DNA of 64,000 nucleotides from the NCBI RefSeq assembly GCF_044335535.1, contig NZ_JBIQVZ010000005.1, forward strand, positions 271,954-335,953, in the 5' to 3' direction. Made by a program: the position numbers and the translations under genes. The stretch comes from Mariniflexile sp044335535 (lineage in GTDB: Bacteria > Bacteroidota > Bacteroidia > Flavobacteriales > Flavobacteriaceae). Shown piece after piece: positions 15,807 through 24,785 of this stretch. The notes under the pieces were generated by a model. That model made no database searches. It was not told where the DNA came from and saw only the letters and a list, made by a program, of their open reading frames with translations. The number at the start of each line of letters is the position of its first letter. Position 1 is the stretch's first letter.

Positions 15807-16943
15807 TTATTTTATCATTTTTTTAGTAACAAGCGTTTTTTTGTATGTCACTGAAATAGTGTAAAAACCAGGACTTAGCTCTGATGTATCAATAAAATTG
15901 GTTGCATTTTGACTTAATACGCAACTGCCCAAACTATTGTAAATTTTAATTTCTTCAGCATTATCACTGAGTTTTATTTCATTTTCAAAGGGGTTTGGAC
16001 AGATAATAAAGACATCATTTTTTGTGAAATTAAACGCCCTTAAGGTTGAATTATCAATGGTTAATGCTCTTATTTTAGAAGGAAAGGTAAAAATGCTTGC
16101 AACCAATTTTTCGTTCGAAATATAAAGTGTATCGCTAAAACCATTTGTTTCTATAAAACAAATACCTTCTACTTGATTTCCCAAAGGTAGAAAGTTGTTT
16201 AACTTAACACTTTTACTGTTTGCAAACACATCAAGATTTAAAGGTGCATTTATATCTAAATTATATATTTCTATTAAAAAAGGTGTGGCGTCAGATTCTG
16301 AATAACCAGAAAGATATATTTTATTTGAACCAACGACATCGGCTCCAGTAATTAAGCCCTGTGAATTATAATTACTTACTTTAACAGCACTGTGCGTACC
16401 CACTGTATTTGGTATGGTATATACATCAACTTCATTATTTGCCCAGTTTTTGGAAAAGATTAATAAGTAATTGTCGTAAACCACAAAAGCTTCTGAATCC
16501 CAGTTATTATTGTTAAGATTGGAAGTGAAATCAGTTTGATCTGTATACGAATAATTAATAATATCTGCCGTAACGTTCGTGCTAGAATCGAAATCGGTTT
16601 TTAAAATCCTATAAAATTTTAAATTGGTTCTGTTGCCATAATTGTTTCCAATGTCTCCAACATAGATATATGTGTTATCTTGGGCTATATCTTCCCAGTC
16701 TACATTCGTTGCATTTGTAATAAAAACAGTTCTTACTATAGAACCATTAGAGGTGTCTATTTCATATAATTCGGCAGCATTTCCGCTATCATTATGAGTA
16801 ATTAATTTGTTGTCATAATAAATAAGTCCAGAGGTCTCTTCAACAGTTTCCGGTAAATTAAATTTGTCTGAAGTAACGACTGTTTGTGCTTTAGAAAGAA
16901 AAACCGTGAAAAAACATATAAATAATGGATAATTATATTTCAT
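15807..16943 (-). CDS. Secreted propeller-like protein with a T9SS sorting domain
   Basis: The start is the ATG at 16943; a GTG four codons earlier is less likely. The 378-residue protein has a signal peptide (FFTVFLSKAQ). About residues 25-295 read like a beta-propeller (ETSGLIYYDNKLITHNDSG, VDWEDIAQDNTYIYVGDIG), a pattern shared with Bacteroidota proteins described as SdiA-regulated or phytase-like. The last 75 residues are a type A T9SS sorting domain (CPNPFENEIKLSD ... GFYTISV ... TKKMIK). It should therefore be exported and attached to the surface or released by T9SS. The ligand or substrate is unknown. It stands 51 bp downstream of the TPM operon, same strand. Confidence 0.8.
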   Translation of the reverse strand: MKYNYPLFICFFTVFLSKAQTVVTSDKFNLPETVEETSGLIYYDNKLITHNDSGNAAELYEIDTSNGSIVRTVFITNATNVDWEDIAQDNTYIYVGDIGNNYGNRTNLKFYRILKTDFDSSTNVTADIINYSYTDQTDFTSNLNNNNWDSEAFVVYDNYLLIFSKNWANNEVDVYTIPNTVGTHSAVKVSNYNSQGLITGADVVGSNKIYLSGYSESDATPFLIEIYNLDINAPLNLDVFANSKSVKLNNFLPLGNQVEGICFIETNGFSDTLYISNEKLVASIFTFPSKIRALTIDNSTLRAFNFTKNDVFIICPNPFENEIKLSDNAEEIKIYNSLGSCVLSQNATNFIDTSELSPGFYTISVTYKKTLVTKKMIK

Positions 16944-16994
16944 AATTGGTAGCACTTTTAATCATAGTAAGATATGAAAAAAATATTTATAAAT

Positions 16995-17837
16995 CTACCA
17001 ACCACCAGAAGCACCGCCGCCGCCAAATCCGCCGCCGCCGAAACCGCCTCCAAATCCGCCACCTCCAAATCCGCCGCCAGAGCTTCCGCTACCAAAGCCA
17101 CCACCTCCGGAAGAACGTCCCATACTGCTTAAAATAATAGCGTCTAAAAGACTAAAACCACCCGATTTGTTGCCTCGGTTTCCACCGTTACCACCACGCC
17201 TGTTTTTTGAAATTGAAATCAGGATGATGATGAATATGAAAATAAGAATGATAACAAATTCTACAGGGAATTTATTTTTATTTGTGGCTTTGCGGGTGCC
17301 TTGATATTCACCAGTTAAAACTTCAAAAATCGCATCGGTACCTCTGTTTAAACCACCGTAATAGTCCTCTTGTTTAAAATAGGGGATAATGTCAAGCTCA
17401 ATAATACGCTTAGACATGGCATCTGTAAGCAAATGTTCAACACCGTAGCCTGTTTTTATAGTTATTTTTCTATCACCTTTTGCTAATAAAATAAAAACGC
17501 CGTTGTCTTCTTTGGCTTGTCCAATACCCCATTCGTGTGCCCATTTTGTGCCTAAATAATCAATGTTTTCACCTTCGGTGGAATTTATGGTAGCAATAAC
17601 AATTTGGGTTGAAGTGGTATCGGAATATTTAACAAGTTTTTCTTCTAAAGCACTTTTTTCAGTAGGCGATAACAGATTGATATAATCGTAAACACTTGTT
17701 TGAAATTCTGGTTTTTTTGGAATATCAAATTGAGCAAAAGAAAGGTTTGAAGAAAAATTAATTATAATAAGAGCAATAAAAAAACAGCGTTTTTTTATTC
17801 TTTCTAATGAGTGAAAACTGGAAACGGAATACTGCAT
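16995..17837 (-). CDS. TPM-domain membrane protein with Gly-rich tail
   Basis: The 280-residue product from the ATG at 17837 has a signal peptide ending SFAQ. A TPM domain (about 45-185; YINLLSPTEKSALEEKL, GVFILLAKGDRKITIKTGYG) is followed by one membrane helix (VEFVIILIFIFIIILISIS) and a Gly/Ser-rich tail of repeated GGGFGGG units ending ASGGW. This is the YgcG/TPM architecture. A GTG at 17849 overlaps the stop of the upstream gene (GTGA), so translation may instead start there by coupling. The N-terminus lies over a degenerate heptamer array, which makes the exact start doubtful. It works with the next two genes, probably in envelope homeostasis; the biochemical role is not settled. Confidence 0.85.
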   Translation of the reverse strand: MQYSVSSFHSLERIKKRCFFIALIIINFSSNLSFAQFDIPKKPEFQTSVYDYINLLSPTEKSALEEKLVKYSDTTSTQIVIATINSTEGENIDYLGTKWAHEWGIGQAKEDNGVFILLAKGDRKITIKTGYGVEHLLTDAMSKRIIELDIIPYFKQEDYYGGLNRGTDAIFEVLTGEYQGTRKATNKNKFPVEFVIILIFIFIIILISISKNRRGGNGGNRGNKSGGFSLLDAIILSSMGRSSGGGGFGSGSSGGGFGGGGFGGGFGGGGFGGGGASGGW

Positions 17838-17839
17838 AC
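17812..17839 (-). repeat. Degenerate heptamer array at a gene start
   Basis: On the minus strand, period-7 units such as CAGTATT, CCGTTTC and CAGTTTT run in tandem, the same CAGT-type unit as at 36412-36450 and 60521-60576. It underlies the first codons assigned to the TPM protein, suggesting that part of the predicted N-terminus is repeat-derived. Confidence 0.45.
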
Positions 17840-17845
17840 TTGATT

Positions 17846-18286
17846 TCACCCTTTAGAAATTTCATTAGTGAGTTCGTTAGTATCTAAATCTGTATAAGGA
17901 AAATACTTCTTGAGCTGTTCTCCGGATTTTATAATACCCTCAACCAACCCTTGTTTGAAATTACCGATTTTAAAATGCGATTGTATGATGTCTTTAGTGC
18001 TGTCCCAAAAGTTATTTGAAACAACATCGTTGATGCCCTTATCTCCATAAATAACAAAGGTTTTGTCATCGACAGCCACATAAATTAATACGGCATTTTG
18101 TAGTTTAGTGTTATCCATTTTTAGTACATGGAAAAGCTCTAAAGCACGATTTGTGGCGTCACCTTTGGATGTTTTTTCAATATGAACTCGTATTTCACCA
18201 GATGTGTTTAGTTCAGCTATTCTTATGGCTTCAATAACCTCTTGTTCTTCACTAGGTGTTAAAAAATCTTCAACATGGTCGGACAT
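17846..18286 (-). CDS. TPM-domain cytosolic protein
   Basis: The 146-residue protein is a single TPM domain without signal peptide (LTPSEEQEVIEAIRIAE, GEIRVHIEKTS, VLIYVAVDDKTFVIYGDKG). It forms an operon with the longer TPM protein (4-base overlap) and LemA (21 bp upstream). The TPM/TPM/LemA trio is a common Bacteroidota arrangement. Function is unproven; the TPM fold has been linked to phosphatase activity in plants and to membrane-protein quality control. Confidence 0.85.
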   Translation of the reverse strand: MSDHVEDFLTPSEEQEVIEAIRIAELNTSGEIRVHIEKTSKGDATNRALELFHVLKMDNTKLQNAVLIYVAVDDKTFVIYGDKGINDVVSNNFWDSTKDIIQSHFKIGNFKQGLVEGIIKSGEQLKKYFPYTDLDTNELTNEISKG

Positions 18287-18307
18287 AATGATGTGTTTCG
18301 GTAGTTT

Positions 18308-18907
18308 TTATTTAAAATTAAAATCTACATCGGGTGCTTTTTCACTTCCAGCATCCGCTTTATAATAATTCATTTGATCGAAGTTAAAAATGCCTGCTAA
18401 TAATGAATTCGGAAATATCTTAATATGCTTATTGTATGGTTCTACAGCCTCATTAAAACGGTCTCTGGCTACGTTAATTCGGTTTTCGGTACCTTCTAGT
18501 TGCGATTGTAACTCCAAAAAGTTTTGATTTGCCTTAAGGTCGGGATACCTTTCAACAACCAACAATAACCTTGATAAAGCACCAGTTAAGCCTTGTTGGG
18601 CTTGTTGAAATTGTGCCATGTTTTCTGGTGTTAAATTGTTGGCATCAATGGTTGTTTTGGTAGCTTCACTTCTTGCCTTTATAACGGCTTCTAAAGTGCT
18701 TTTTTCAAAATCGGCTGCTCCTTGTACTGTTTTTACTAGATTTCCAATAAGGTCGTTTCTACGTTGGTAACTACTTTCTACATCGCCCCAAGTTTTAGTA
18801 GCCGTTTCTTTTAAATTTACAGCGGTGTTATTAAATCCTTTTGCCCAAGAGTAAAATCCGAATACAATTACAGCAATAATAATTACAGGAATAAGCCATT
18901 TTTTCAT
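18308..18907 (-). CDS. lemA: LemA family protein
   Basis: The 199-residue protein has an N-terminal membrane anchor (WLIPVIIIAVIVFGFYSWA) and a helical LemA domain containing the hallmark SSYQRRNDLIGNLVKTVQG and AVEPYNKHIKIFPNSLLAG. It is first gene of the LemA/TPM/TPM operon and starts 73 bp from the MerR gene. The exact role of LemA is unknown; the fold is an extracytoplasmic helical bundle. Confidence 0.93.
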   Translation of the reverse strand: MKKWLIPVIIIAVIVFGFYSWAKGFNNTAVNLKETATKTWGDVESSYQRRNDLIGNLVKTVQGAADFEKSTLEAVIKARSEATKTTIDANNLTPENMAQFQQAQQGLTGALSRLLLVVERYPDLKANQNFLELQSQLEGTENRINVARDRFNEAVEPYNKHIKIFPNSLLAGIFNFDQMNYYKADAGSEKAPDVDFNFK

Positions 18908-18980
18908 TTCGAAAGTTGTTTAGTGTTAAAGTTATTTATAAAATGCAATCAGGGTATTAGTATGCAAATTCAATTAAATG

Positions 18981-19310
18981 TTACATCTGATTTTTAATTT
19001 TTATAAGCTGATTTTTTACATCTTCTAATTTACTGATTATTTCAAAATTAGAAAGTGTCTCTTTTTTTTCTTCTTTTAAATGAATTTTGGCACCTTCAAG
19101 CGTGAAACCACGTTCTTTAACCAAATGATAAATAAATTTGAGGTTCTTGATATCTTCAGGAGTGAATTTTCTGTTGCCTTTAGCATTCTTTTTTGGTTTA
19201 AGGGCATCAAATTCTTTTTCCCAAAAGCGAATTAAAGAAGTGTTTACACCAAATGCTTTGGCTACTTCGCCAATATTGTAGTATCGTTTTTCGGGTAGTT
19301 CTATATGCAT
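18981..19310 (-). CDS. MerR-family transcriptional regulator
   Basis: The 109-residue protein is a winged-helix MerR DNA-binding domain (YYNIGEVAKAFGVNTSLIRFWEKEF, then FTPEDIKNLKFIYHLVKERG), followed by a short coiled-coil dimerisation tail. No effector domain is present, typical of small Bacteroidota MerR proteins. Its ATG overlaps the TAA of the M23 peptidase gene by one base, so it is translated with that gene. Targets are unknown; cell-wall genes would be a reasonable guess from the pairing. Confidence 0.9.
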   Translation of the reverse strand: MHIELPEKRYYNIGEVAKAFGVNTSLIRFWEKEFDALKPKKNAKGNRKFTPEDIKNLKFIYHLVKERGFTLEGAKIHLKEEKKETLSNFEIISKLEDVKNQLIKIKNQM

Positions 19311-20281
19311 TAATCTAAAGATTGGTTTTCTAATGAAGCATGCTCCAATAGTTCATTAAACTCTTCGGCAGTTAAGCTTCCGTAGTAAAAGTTTATAGGG
19401 TTGATGCGCTCACCATCTTTAATAACTTCATAATGGCAATGGGGCGCTTCAGAACGCCCTGTGCTACCAACAAACCCAATAAGGTCGCCTCGTACTACCT
19501 TTTGGTTTTTTCTAACATTGTATTTATATAAGTGAGCATATAAACTTTCGTATCCATAGCCATGATTTATTTTTATATGGTTTCCGTAACCAGTAGCCCT
19601 ATTGTCTGCACGTTCTACAATACCATCACCAGTTGCGTAGATAGGTGTGCCTCTGGGTGCAGAAAAATCCATGCCATAATGCATTTTTCTAACTTTGGTA
19701 AATGGATCTGAACGTATCCCATAACCAGAAGCCATTCTTTTGAGGTCTTCATTTCTAACGGGTTGAATGGCGGGTATTGCAGCTAGTAATTTTTCTTTTT
19801 CTTCGGCGAGTTTTGCGATTTCATCTAACGATTTAGATTGCACCACTATCTGCTTTTGAAGTATGTCTAAACGTCTGTTGCTTTCAATAATTAATTTAGA
19901 ATTATCAAAGCCTTCTAAGTTTTTATAACGGTTAACACCTCCAAAACCAGCTTTACGTTGTTCTTCGGGTATGGGGTTTGCTTCAAAATAAACACGGTAA
20001 ATGTTGTTGTCCCGATCTGCTACATCAGCTAAAACAGTTTCAGCTTCCTTCATTTTTTTGTTCAACAATTCAAACTGTAACTGGGCATTTTGAAGCTCGC
20101 GCTTAAGAGCACGTTCTTTAGGCGATTCTACATATTGACTCGCTATAAAAACAAATAGAAAACCAAATAAAGCAGAGCCTAAAATAAACACCGAGGCGTA
20201 CTTGATAGTGTTTCTTTTTTTGCGCTGTATTTTCTTGTAAGACAGCGATTCTGCATCGTAATAATATTTTACCTTACTCAT
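19310..20281 (-). CDS. M23 family peptidase (LytM), membrane-anchored
   Basis: The 323-residue protein has one N-terminal membrane helix (about 27-50), a coiled-coil region (about 65-170) and a LytM domain (about 195-300). The zinc ligands are visible in MHYGMDFSAPRGTPIYA and in SLYAHLY and HCHYEV (HxH). It either cleaves peptidoglycan cross-links or, like MepM/EnvC relatives, regulates such cleavage. All metal ligands seem present, so it is likely active. It is coupled to merR downstream. Confidence 0.92.
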   Translation of the reverse strand: MSKVKYYYDAESLSYKKIQRKKRNTIKYASVFILGSALFGFLFVFIASQYVESPKERALKRELQNAQLQFELLNKKMKEAETVLADVADRDNNIYRVYFEANPIPEEQRKAGFGGVNRYKNLEGFDNSKLIIESNRRLDILQKQIVVQSKSLDEIAKLAEEKEKLLAAIPAIQPVRNEDLKRMASGYGIRSDPFTKVRKMHYGMDFSAPRGTPIYATGDGIVERADNRATGYGNHIKINHGYGYESLYAHLYKYNVRKNQKVVRGDLIGFVGSTGRSEAPHCHYEVIKDGERINPINFYYGSLTAEEFNELLEHASLENQSLD

Positions 20282-20639
20282 TTCCTAATTTATGCTATTT
20301 TTGCACTTTATTAAATGCCATATATCTATTGAATTTTAATAACTAACGACCAAATTTGCTAAATAGTATCATTTAGTTGTTTGATAATTAAGATTAAAAT
20401 CGTTATTTATTAAGTTTAAAATATTTTGAAAAGAACGCGTTTAAACTTTTTTAGCCAATTGTAAAAAGTTTAAATGAGTTCAAAGAGTAAATATAAAAAA
20501 TTGTTTCGCAATTAATACCATTTTAACAACATAGTAACCATTTTATATAAATGAAACACGCAAGCACAAAAGTTTATCGCTTTACCAAATAATTCATAGC
20601 GAACTGCATGCGACCGTTTAAAAACAGTAAGTATTATAC
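20282..20639. other. Divergent intergenic region between the M23 gene and alaS
   Basis: This 358-bp AT-rich stretch must hold both promoters. The only structure seen is the short palindrome at 20433-20481. No open frame or RNA-like hairpin is convincing. Confidence 0.5.
20433..20481. repeat. Short family A palindrome
   Basis: GAACGCGTTTAAACTTTTT and AAAAAGTTTAAATGAGTTC form an inverted repeat around an 11-bp centre. These are the same ends as the longer family A elements at 27251-27410 and 44950-45125, so it looks like an internally deleted copy upstream of alaS. Confidence 0.65.
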
Positions 20640-23288
20640 ATGAAATCACAAGATATTCGTTCTAAATTTTTAAGTTTTTTTGAAGATAAAAAGCACAGTA
20701 TTGTGCCATCTGCACCTATGGTTCTTAAAGACGACCCTACCTTAATGTTTGTAAATTCGGGGATGGCGCCTTTCAAAGAATACTTTTTAGGAAATGCAGT
20801 GCCAAAAAATAGCCGTATTACTGATACTCAAAAATGCTTGCGTGTTTCTGGGAAGCATAACGATTTGGAAGAAGTTGGTTATGATACCTACCACCATACG
20901 CTTTTCGAAATGTTGGGAAACTGGAGTTTTGGCGATTATTTTAAGAAAGAAGCCATTGCCTGGGCTTGGGAATTGTTAACCGAAGTTTACGGTATTGATA
21001 AAGATATTTTATACGTAACGGTTTTTGAGGGGAGTGAAGAAGATAAGTTGCCTATGGATACGGAGGCTTACGATTTGTGGAAACAATTCATTTCAGAAGA
21101 CCGTATTTTAAAAGGAAATAAAAAAGATAACTTCTGGGAAATGGGCGATCAAGGGCCCTGTGGACCCTGCAGTGAAATACATGTAGATATCCGTTCTGCG
21201 GAAGAAAAAGCCAAAGTTTCTGGTAAAGATTTAGTGAACCAAGACCATCCGCAAGTGGTAGAGATTTGGAATTTGGTATTCATGCAATACAACCGAAAAG
21301 CCGATGGTAGCTTAAAAAGTTTGCCGGATAAACATATCGATACCGGTATGGGCTTCGAGCGTTTGTGCATGGTGTTGCAAGGGGTGCAGTCTAATTACGA
21401 TACCGATGTGTTTACACCAATTATTCGTGAAATAGAAACCATCACCGATAAAAAATATAGTGAAGATGAAAAGATTGATGTTGCCATTCGTGTGATTGCG
21501 GACCACGTGCGTGCCGTAGCTTTTTCAATAGCCGATGGACAATTGCCAAGTAACACAGGGGCTGGATATGTTATTCGAAGAATTTTACGTCGTGCGATTC
21601 GTTATGGGTTTACATTTTTAGATAAAAAAGAACCCTTTATTTACAAATTGGTTGATGTTTTAAGTGCAAAAATGGGAACTGCTTTCCCAGAAATGAAATC
21701 GCAACAACAATTGGTAACCAATGTGATTCGTGAAGAAGAAGTATCGTTTTTAAGGACTTTGGATCAAGGATTGAAACTTTTGGAACAAGAGATGTTAAAA
21801 CTGAAAGCTGATGAAATTATAGCTATAGATAATAATGATTTAAATTTTAAATTAGTTTTAGATGGTAAAATCGCTTTTGTTTTATATGATACTCATGGTT
21901 TTCCTATGGATTTAACTGCTTTAATTTTGAGGGAAAATGAAATAGTTTTAGATGAAGCAGGCTTTAGTGTAGCTATGAAGGAGCAAAAGGATCGTTCGCG
22001 AGCAGCGTCTCAAGTAACTACGGATGATTGGAAAGTTCTAATTGAAGGCAATGTGGAAACGTTTGTAGGTTATGACCAAACTGAAAATGATGTGAAAATC
22101 ACTAGAATTCGTAAAGTTGATTCTAAAAAAGACGGCATTTTATATCAAATCGTTTTAGATAAGACCCCTTTTTACCCAGAAGGCGGTGGACAAGTAGGCG
22201 ATAAAGGAATTTTGGTTTCTGCTAACGAAACCATCGAAATCATCGACACCAAAAAAGAAAATAATTTAATTCTACATTTTGCTAAACAATTACCAGAGAA
22301 TGTTACTGCGAATTTTGTGGCAAAAGTAAACACCGATTTAAGAACATCAACCTCTAAAAACCACTCGGCTACGCATTTGATGCATTTAGCTTTGAGAACC
22401 ATTTTAGGAACACATGTGGAACAAAAAGGGTCGTTGGTAAGTCCAAATTATTTACGTTTTGACTTTTCGCATTTTTCTAAAGTTTCTGATGAAGAATTAC
22501 GTCAAGTAGAAGCAAGTGTGAATGCTCAAATTGAATCTCAATTGCAATTAGTAGAACACAGAAGTATTCCCATTCAGCAAGCGATGGAGCAAGGCGCCAT
22601 GGCGTTGTTTGGTGAAAAATATGGAGATCATGTTCGTATGATTGAATTTGGAGAAAGCAAAGAACTTTGTGGCGGCATTCATGTAAAAAACACAGCAGAT
22701 ATTTGGCATTTTAAAATCATTTCAGAAGGAGCCGTTGCAGCAGGAATTCGTCGTATAGAAGCGATTACTGGCGATGCTGTCAAGAGTTTTTATCAAAATC
22801 AAGAAAATACATTGGCTGAAATTAAAGAAACGTTGAAAAATCCACAAGATATTTTAAAATCGGTTACTAGTTTGCAAGACGATAATGCTAAGTTGAAAAA
22901 ACAACTTGAGCAATTATTAAAAGAGAAAGTGGATGGTTTAAAAAATAGCTTTGTTTCAGAATTTCAAGAAATAAACGGCATTAACTTTTTAGCAAAACAA
23001 GTTGATTTATCAATGAGTTCAACCAAAGATTTGACGCAGGCTATTGGAAGTTCAAAACCAAATTCATTTGTGTTTTTAGCTTCGGTTGAAGATAATATGC
23101 CAAATATTCATTGCTATATTTCAAAAGATTTAGTTACAGAAAAAGGATTAAATGCAGGAAACATCATTAGGGAATTAGGTAAATATATCGATGGAAATGG
23201 AGGCGGACAACCGTTCTTTGCATCAGGAAAAGGGAAAAATGTTGCTGGAATTCAGGATGCATTAGAAAAAGTAAAACAATTTATTTAA
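20640..23288 (+). CDS. alaS: Alanyl-tRNA synthetase
   Basis: The 882-residue protein has full domain order: class II aminoacylation core (motif 2 region HHTLFEMLGNWSFGDYF; ARRAIRYGF-like tRNA-binding stretch), the editing domain with zinc-type ligands in HSATHLMHLALR and CGGIHV, and the C-terminal DHHA1 domain ending GGGQPFFASGKG. It charges tRNA-Ala and clears mischarged Ser/Gly. Length is normal. It is followed 12 bp later by a small secreted coiled-coil protein gene on the same strand. Confidence 0.97.
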   Translation: MKSQDIRSKFLSFFEDKKHSIVPSAPMVLKDDPTLMFVNSGMAPFKEYFLGNAVPKNSRITDTQKCLRVSGKHNDLEEVGYDTYHHTLFEMLGNWSFGDYFKKEAIAWAWELLTEVYGIDKDILYVTVFEGSEEDKLPMDTEAYDLWKQFISEDRILKGNKKDNFWEMGDQGPCGPCSEIHVDIRSAEEKAKVSGKDLVNQDHPQVVEIWNLVFMQYNRKADGSLKSLPDKHIDTGMGFERLCMVLQGVQSNYDTDVFTPIIREIETITDKKYSEDEKIDVAIRVIADHVRAVAFSIADGQLPSNTGAGYVIRRILRRAIRYGFTFLDKKEPFIYKLVDVLSAKMGTAFPEMKSQQQLVTNVIREEEVSFLRTLDQGLKLLEQEMLKLKADEIIAIDNNDLNFKLVLDGKIAFVLYDTHGFPMDLTALILRENEIVLDEAGFSVAMKEQKDRSRAASQVTTDDWKVLIEGNVETFVGYDQTENDVKITRIRKVDSKKDGILYQIVLDKTPFYPEGGGQVGDKGILVSANETIEIIDTKKENNLILHFAKQLPENVTANFVAKVNTDLRTSTSKNHSATHLMHLALRTILGTHVEQKGSLVSPNYLRFDFSHFSKVSDEELRQVEASVNAQIESQLQLVEHRSIPIQQAMEQGAMALFGEKYGDHVRMIEFGESKELCGGIHVKNTADIWHFKIISEGAVAAGIRRIEAITGDAVKSFYQNQENTLAEIKETLKNPQDILKSVTSLQDDNAKLKKQLEQLLKEKVDGLKNSFVSEFQEINGINFLAKQVDLSMSSTKDLTQAIGSSKPNSFVFLASVEDNMPNIHCYISKDLVTEKGLNAGNIIRELGKYIDGNGGGQPFFASGKGKNVAGIQDALEKVKQFI

Positions 23289-23300
23289 GTATAGATAACC

Positions 23301-23822
23301 ATGAAAGCAAAGATTATAATTTTTTTAATGTTATTTTTTCCAACTATTTTTTTAGCTCAACAATTTCCAAGCCCTCCACCTATGAGCCAAATCAATAATC
23401 AAATTATGCAACAACAACGGGTGATGCAACAACAACAAATGATGATGCGAATGATGCAAAATAATATTCAAACGGATGAACAAAAATTAATTAGAGAGGA
23501 AAATAAAAAAAATAAGATTGAAGAAAAGATTAAGAGCTTAAATGATGTTTTATTAAAATTAAATGATGAATTGTTAAAAACAAAAAAGGCAAACGTCCAA
23601 CCTAATAAAGAGCTTCAAAAACAGGAAGATAATTTGAATAAAAAGGTAGATAAAACTAATAAAGCGATTGAAAAAAATACTGAAAAGCTACAAGTTTCAA
23701 ATAAAGTAATTGAAGATCTTAAAAATAATATTGAGAAAACTAAAATAAAGTTAGAAGAAAAAAAGAAAGAAAAAGAATTAAAAAAACTAGAGAAAGAAGA
23801 AAAAAAAGAAATGAAAGAATGA
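23301..23822 (+). CDS. Hypothetical secreted coiled-coil protein
   Basis: The 173-residue protein has a signal peptide (IIFLMLFFPTIFLAQ). A Pro/Met/Gln-rich stretch (about 22-52, with MQQQ repeats) is followed by a long Lys/Glu/Asn-rich helix (about 55-173) with heptad spacing, predicted as a coiled coil. It ends in a very charged Lys/Glu tail. I do not recognise a family. It lies 12 bp after alaS and could be co-transcribed, but a functional link is unlikely. Low complexity may make homologues hard to find. Confidence 0.6.
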   Translation: MKAKIIIFLMLFFPTIFLAQQFPSPPPMSQINNQIMQQQRVMQQQQMMMRMMQNNIQTDEQKLIREENKKNKIEEKIKSLNDVLLKLNDELLKTKKANVQPNKELQKQEDNLNKKVDKTNKAIEKNTEKLQVSNKVIEDLKNNIEKTKIKLEEKKKEKELKKLEKEEKKEMKE

Positions 23823-23853
23823 TGTTTTTTATAGATCATAATGAATCCCGACA

Positions 23854-23934
23854 GGTTTAAAATTAGGTTTACTGTTAAATTTCAATAGTCCATTAATAAA
23901 AATGGGAATAACAAGAATAGTAAATGGTTTATAA
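23854..23934 (+). pseudogene. C-terminal remnant of a GxxExxY gene (copy 1)
   Basis: The last 26 codons of the intact neighbour (24079-24474) are repeated here in frame (GLKLGLLLNFNSPLIK ... IVNGL, then TAA) with no coding sequence in front. It is what remains of a tandem gene copy. Confidence 0.8.
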
Positions 23935-24100
23935 TATTTAACTGCTTTAACTTTGTGCCTTTGCGACTTTGCGAGCAATAAAAAAAACAGGTGCACAACA
24001 AAAAACAATCTGAAAACTTAAGAAACTGCGAAAAAATATATAAGTTAGTCTCGCAAAGGCGCAAAAACGCAAAGAGAAATGGATAAGAATGATGCATGTT
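23857..24100 (+). repeat. Direct repeat flanking the GxxExxY gene, copy 1
   Basis: The stretch of about 240 bp recurs at 24397-24640, exactly 540 bp away, with roughly a dozen differences. It contains the 3' end of the gene, a spacer and an imperfect palindrome (23951-23975 with 24050-24075; CTTTGCG-type arms), then the 5' end of the gene. Such CTTTGCG palindromes are common next to GxxExxY genes. Confidence 0.85.
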
Positions 24101-24474
24101 TTGAGAATTATTTAGCTTCAATAATTGTTGATTGCTGTTATCATATCCATGTTTCTCTAGGTCCAGGTTTATTGGAATCTGTTTATGAGGAAATTTTATT
24201 TTCTGAATTAACAGAGCGGGGCTTTAAAGTTGAACGCCAAAAGCAATTGCCTGTAATTTGGAAAAATAAAACATTGGACTTAGGATTTAGAACCGATTTG
24301 ATTGTTGAGAATAAGGTGATTATTGAAATTAAGTCTGTTTTAGAAATTCATCCAGTTTACCCAAAACAATTGCTGACTTATTTAAAGTTAAGTGGTTTGA
24401 AGCTAGGTCTTTTAATAAATTTCAATAGTCCATTAATAAAAACGGGAATAACAAGAATAGTAAATGGTTTATAA
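24079..24474 (+). CDS. GxxExxY protein
   Basis: The 131-residue protein has the family signature GPGLLESVYEEIL (G-x-x-E-x-x-Y), followed by FRTDLIVENKVIIEIKSV, which matches the D...ExK core of the PD-(D/E)XK superfamily. It ends GLLINFNSPLIKTGITRIVNG, the conserved tail. The family is widespread in Bacteroidota and often linked to mobile or repeated DNA; no activity is firmly established. This is the only intact one of three local copies: it starts in one copy of a direct repeat and ends in the next. Confidence 0.92.
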   Translation: MDKNDACFENYLASIIVDCCYHIHVSLGPGLLESVYEEILFSELTERGFKVERQKQLPVIWKNKTLDLGFRTDLIVENKVIIEIKSVLEIHPVYPKQLLTYLKLSGLKLGLLINFNSPLIKTGITRIVNGL

Positions 24475-24640
24475 TATTTAACTGCTTTAACTTTGTGCCT
24501 TTGCGACTTTGCGAGCAATAAAAAAAACAGGTACCACACAAAAAACAATCTGAAAACTTAAGAAACTGCGAAAAAGTATATAAGTTAGTCTCACAAAGGT
24601 GCAAAGACTCAAAGAGAAATGGATGGAAATGGTGCATGTT
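24397..24640 (+). repeat. Direct repeat flanking the GxxExxY gene, copy 2
   Basis: This second copy of 23857-24100 carries the gene's 3' end, spacer, palindrome arms (24491-24515 and 24590-24615) and a new 5' end (MDGNGACF against MDKNDACF). Point differences show it is not a very recent duplication. Confidence 0.85.
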
Positions 24641-24738
24641 TTTTGTTTAAAATTAAGTGTTTGAAGTTGGGTCCTTTAATAAATTTAATTAGTCCATTAA
24701 TAAAAAAGGGAATAACAAGAATGGTAAATGGTTTATAA
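24619..24738 (+). pseudogene. In-frame deleted GxxExxY relic (39 codons)
   Basis: An ATG opens MDGNGACF, matching the start of the intact gene, then jumps directly into the C-terminal tail (CLKLGPLIN ... GITRMVNGL, TAA). About 90 internal codons, including the signature motif, are lost, yet the frame stays open. It is most likely a deletion relic. A translated microprotein is possible but unsupported. Confidence 0.75.
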
Positions 24739-24785
24739 TATTTGACCGTTACAACTCTGATCCTTAGTATCTTAGTGATATAAAA

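Noticed and set aside
23951..24616. CTTTGCG-type repeats as a CRISPR array
   Set aside because: Only two copies at a 540-bp distance, palindromic arms and no regular spacers; they are explained by duplication of the GxxExxY locus.
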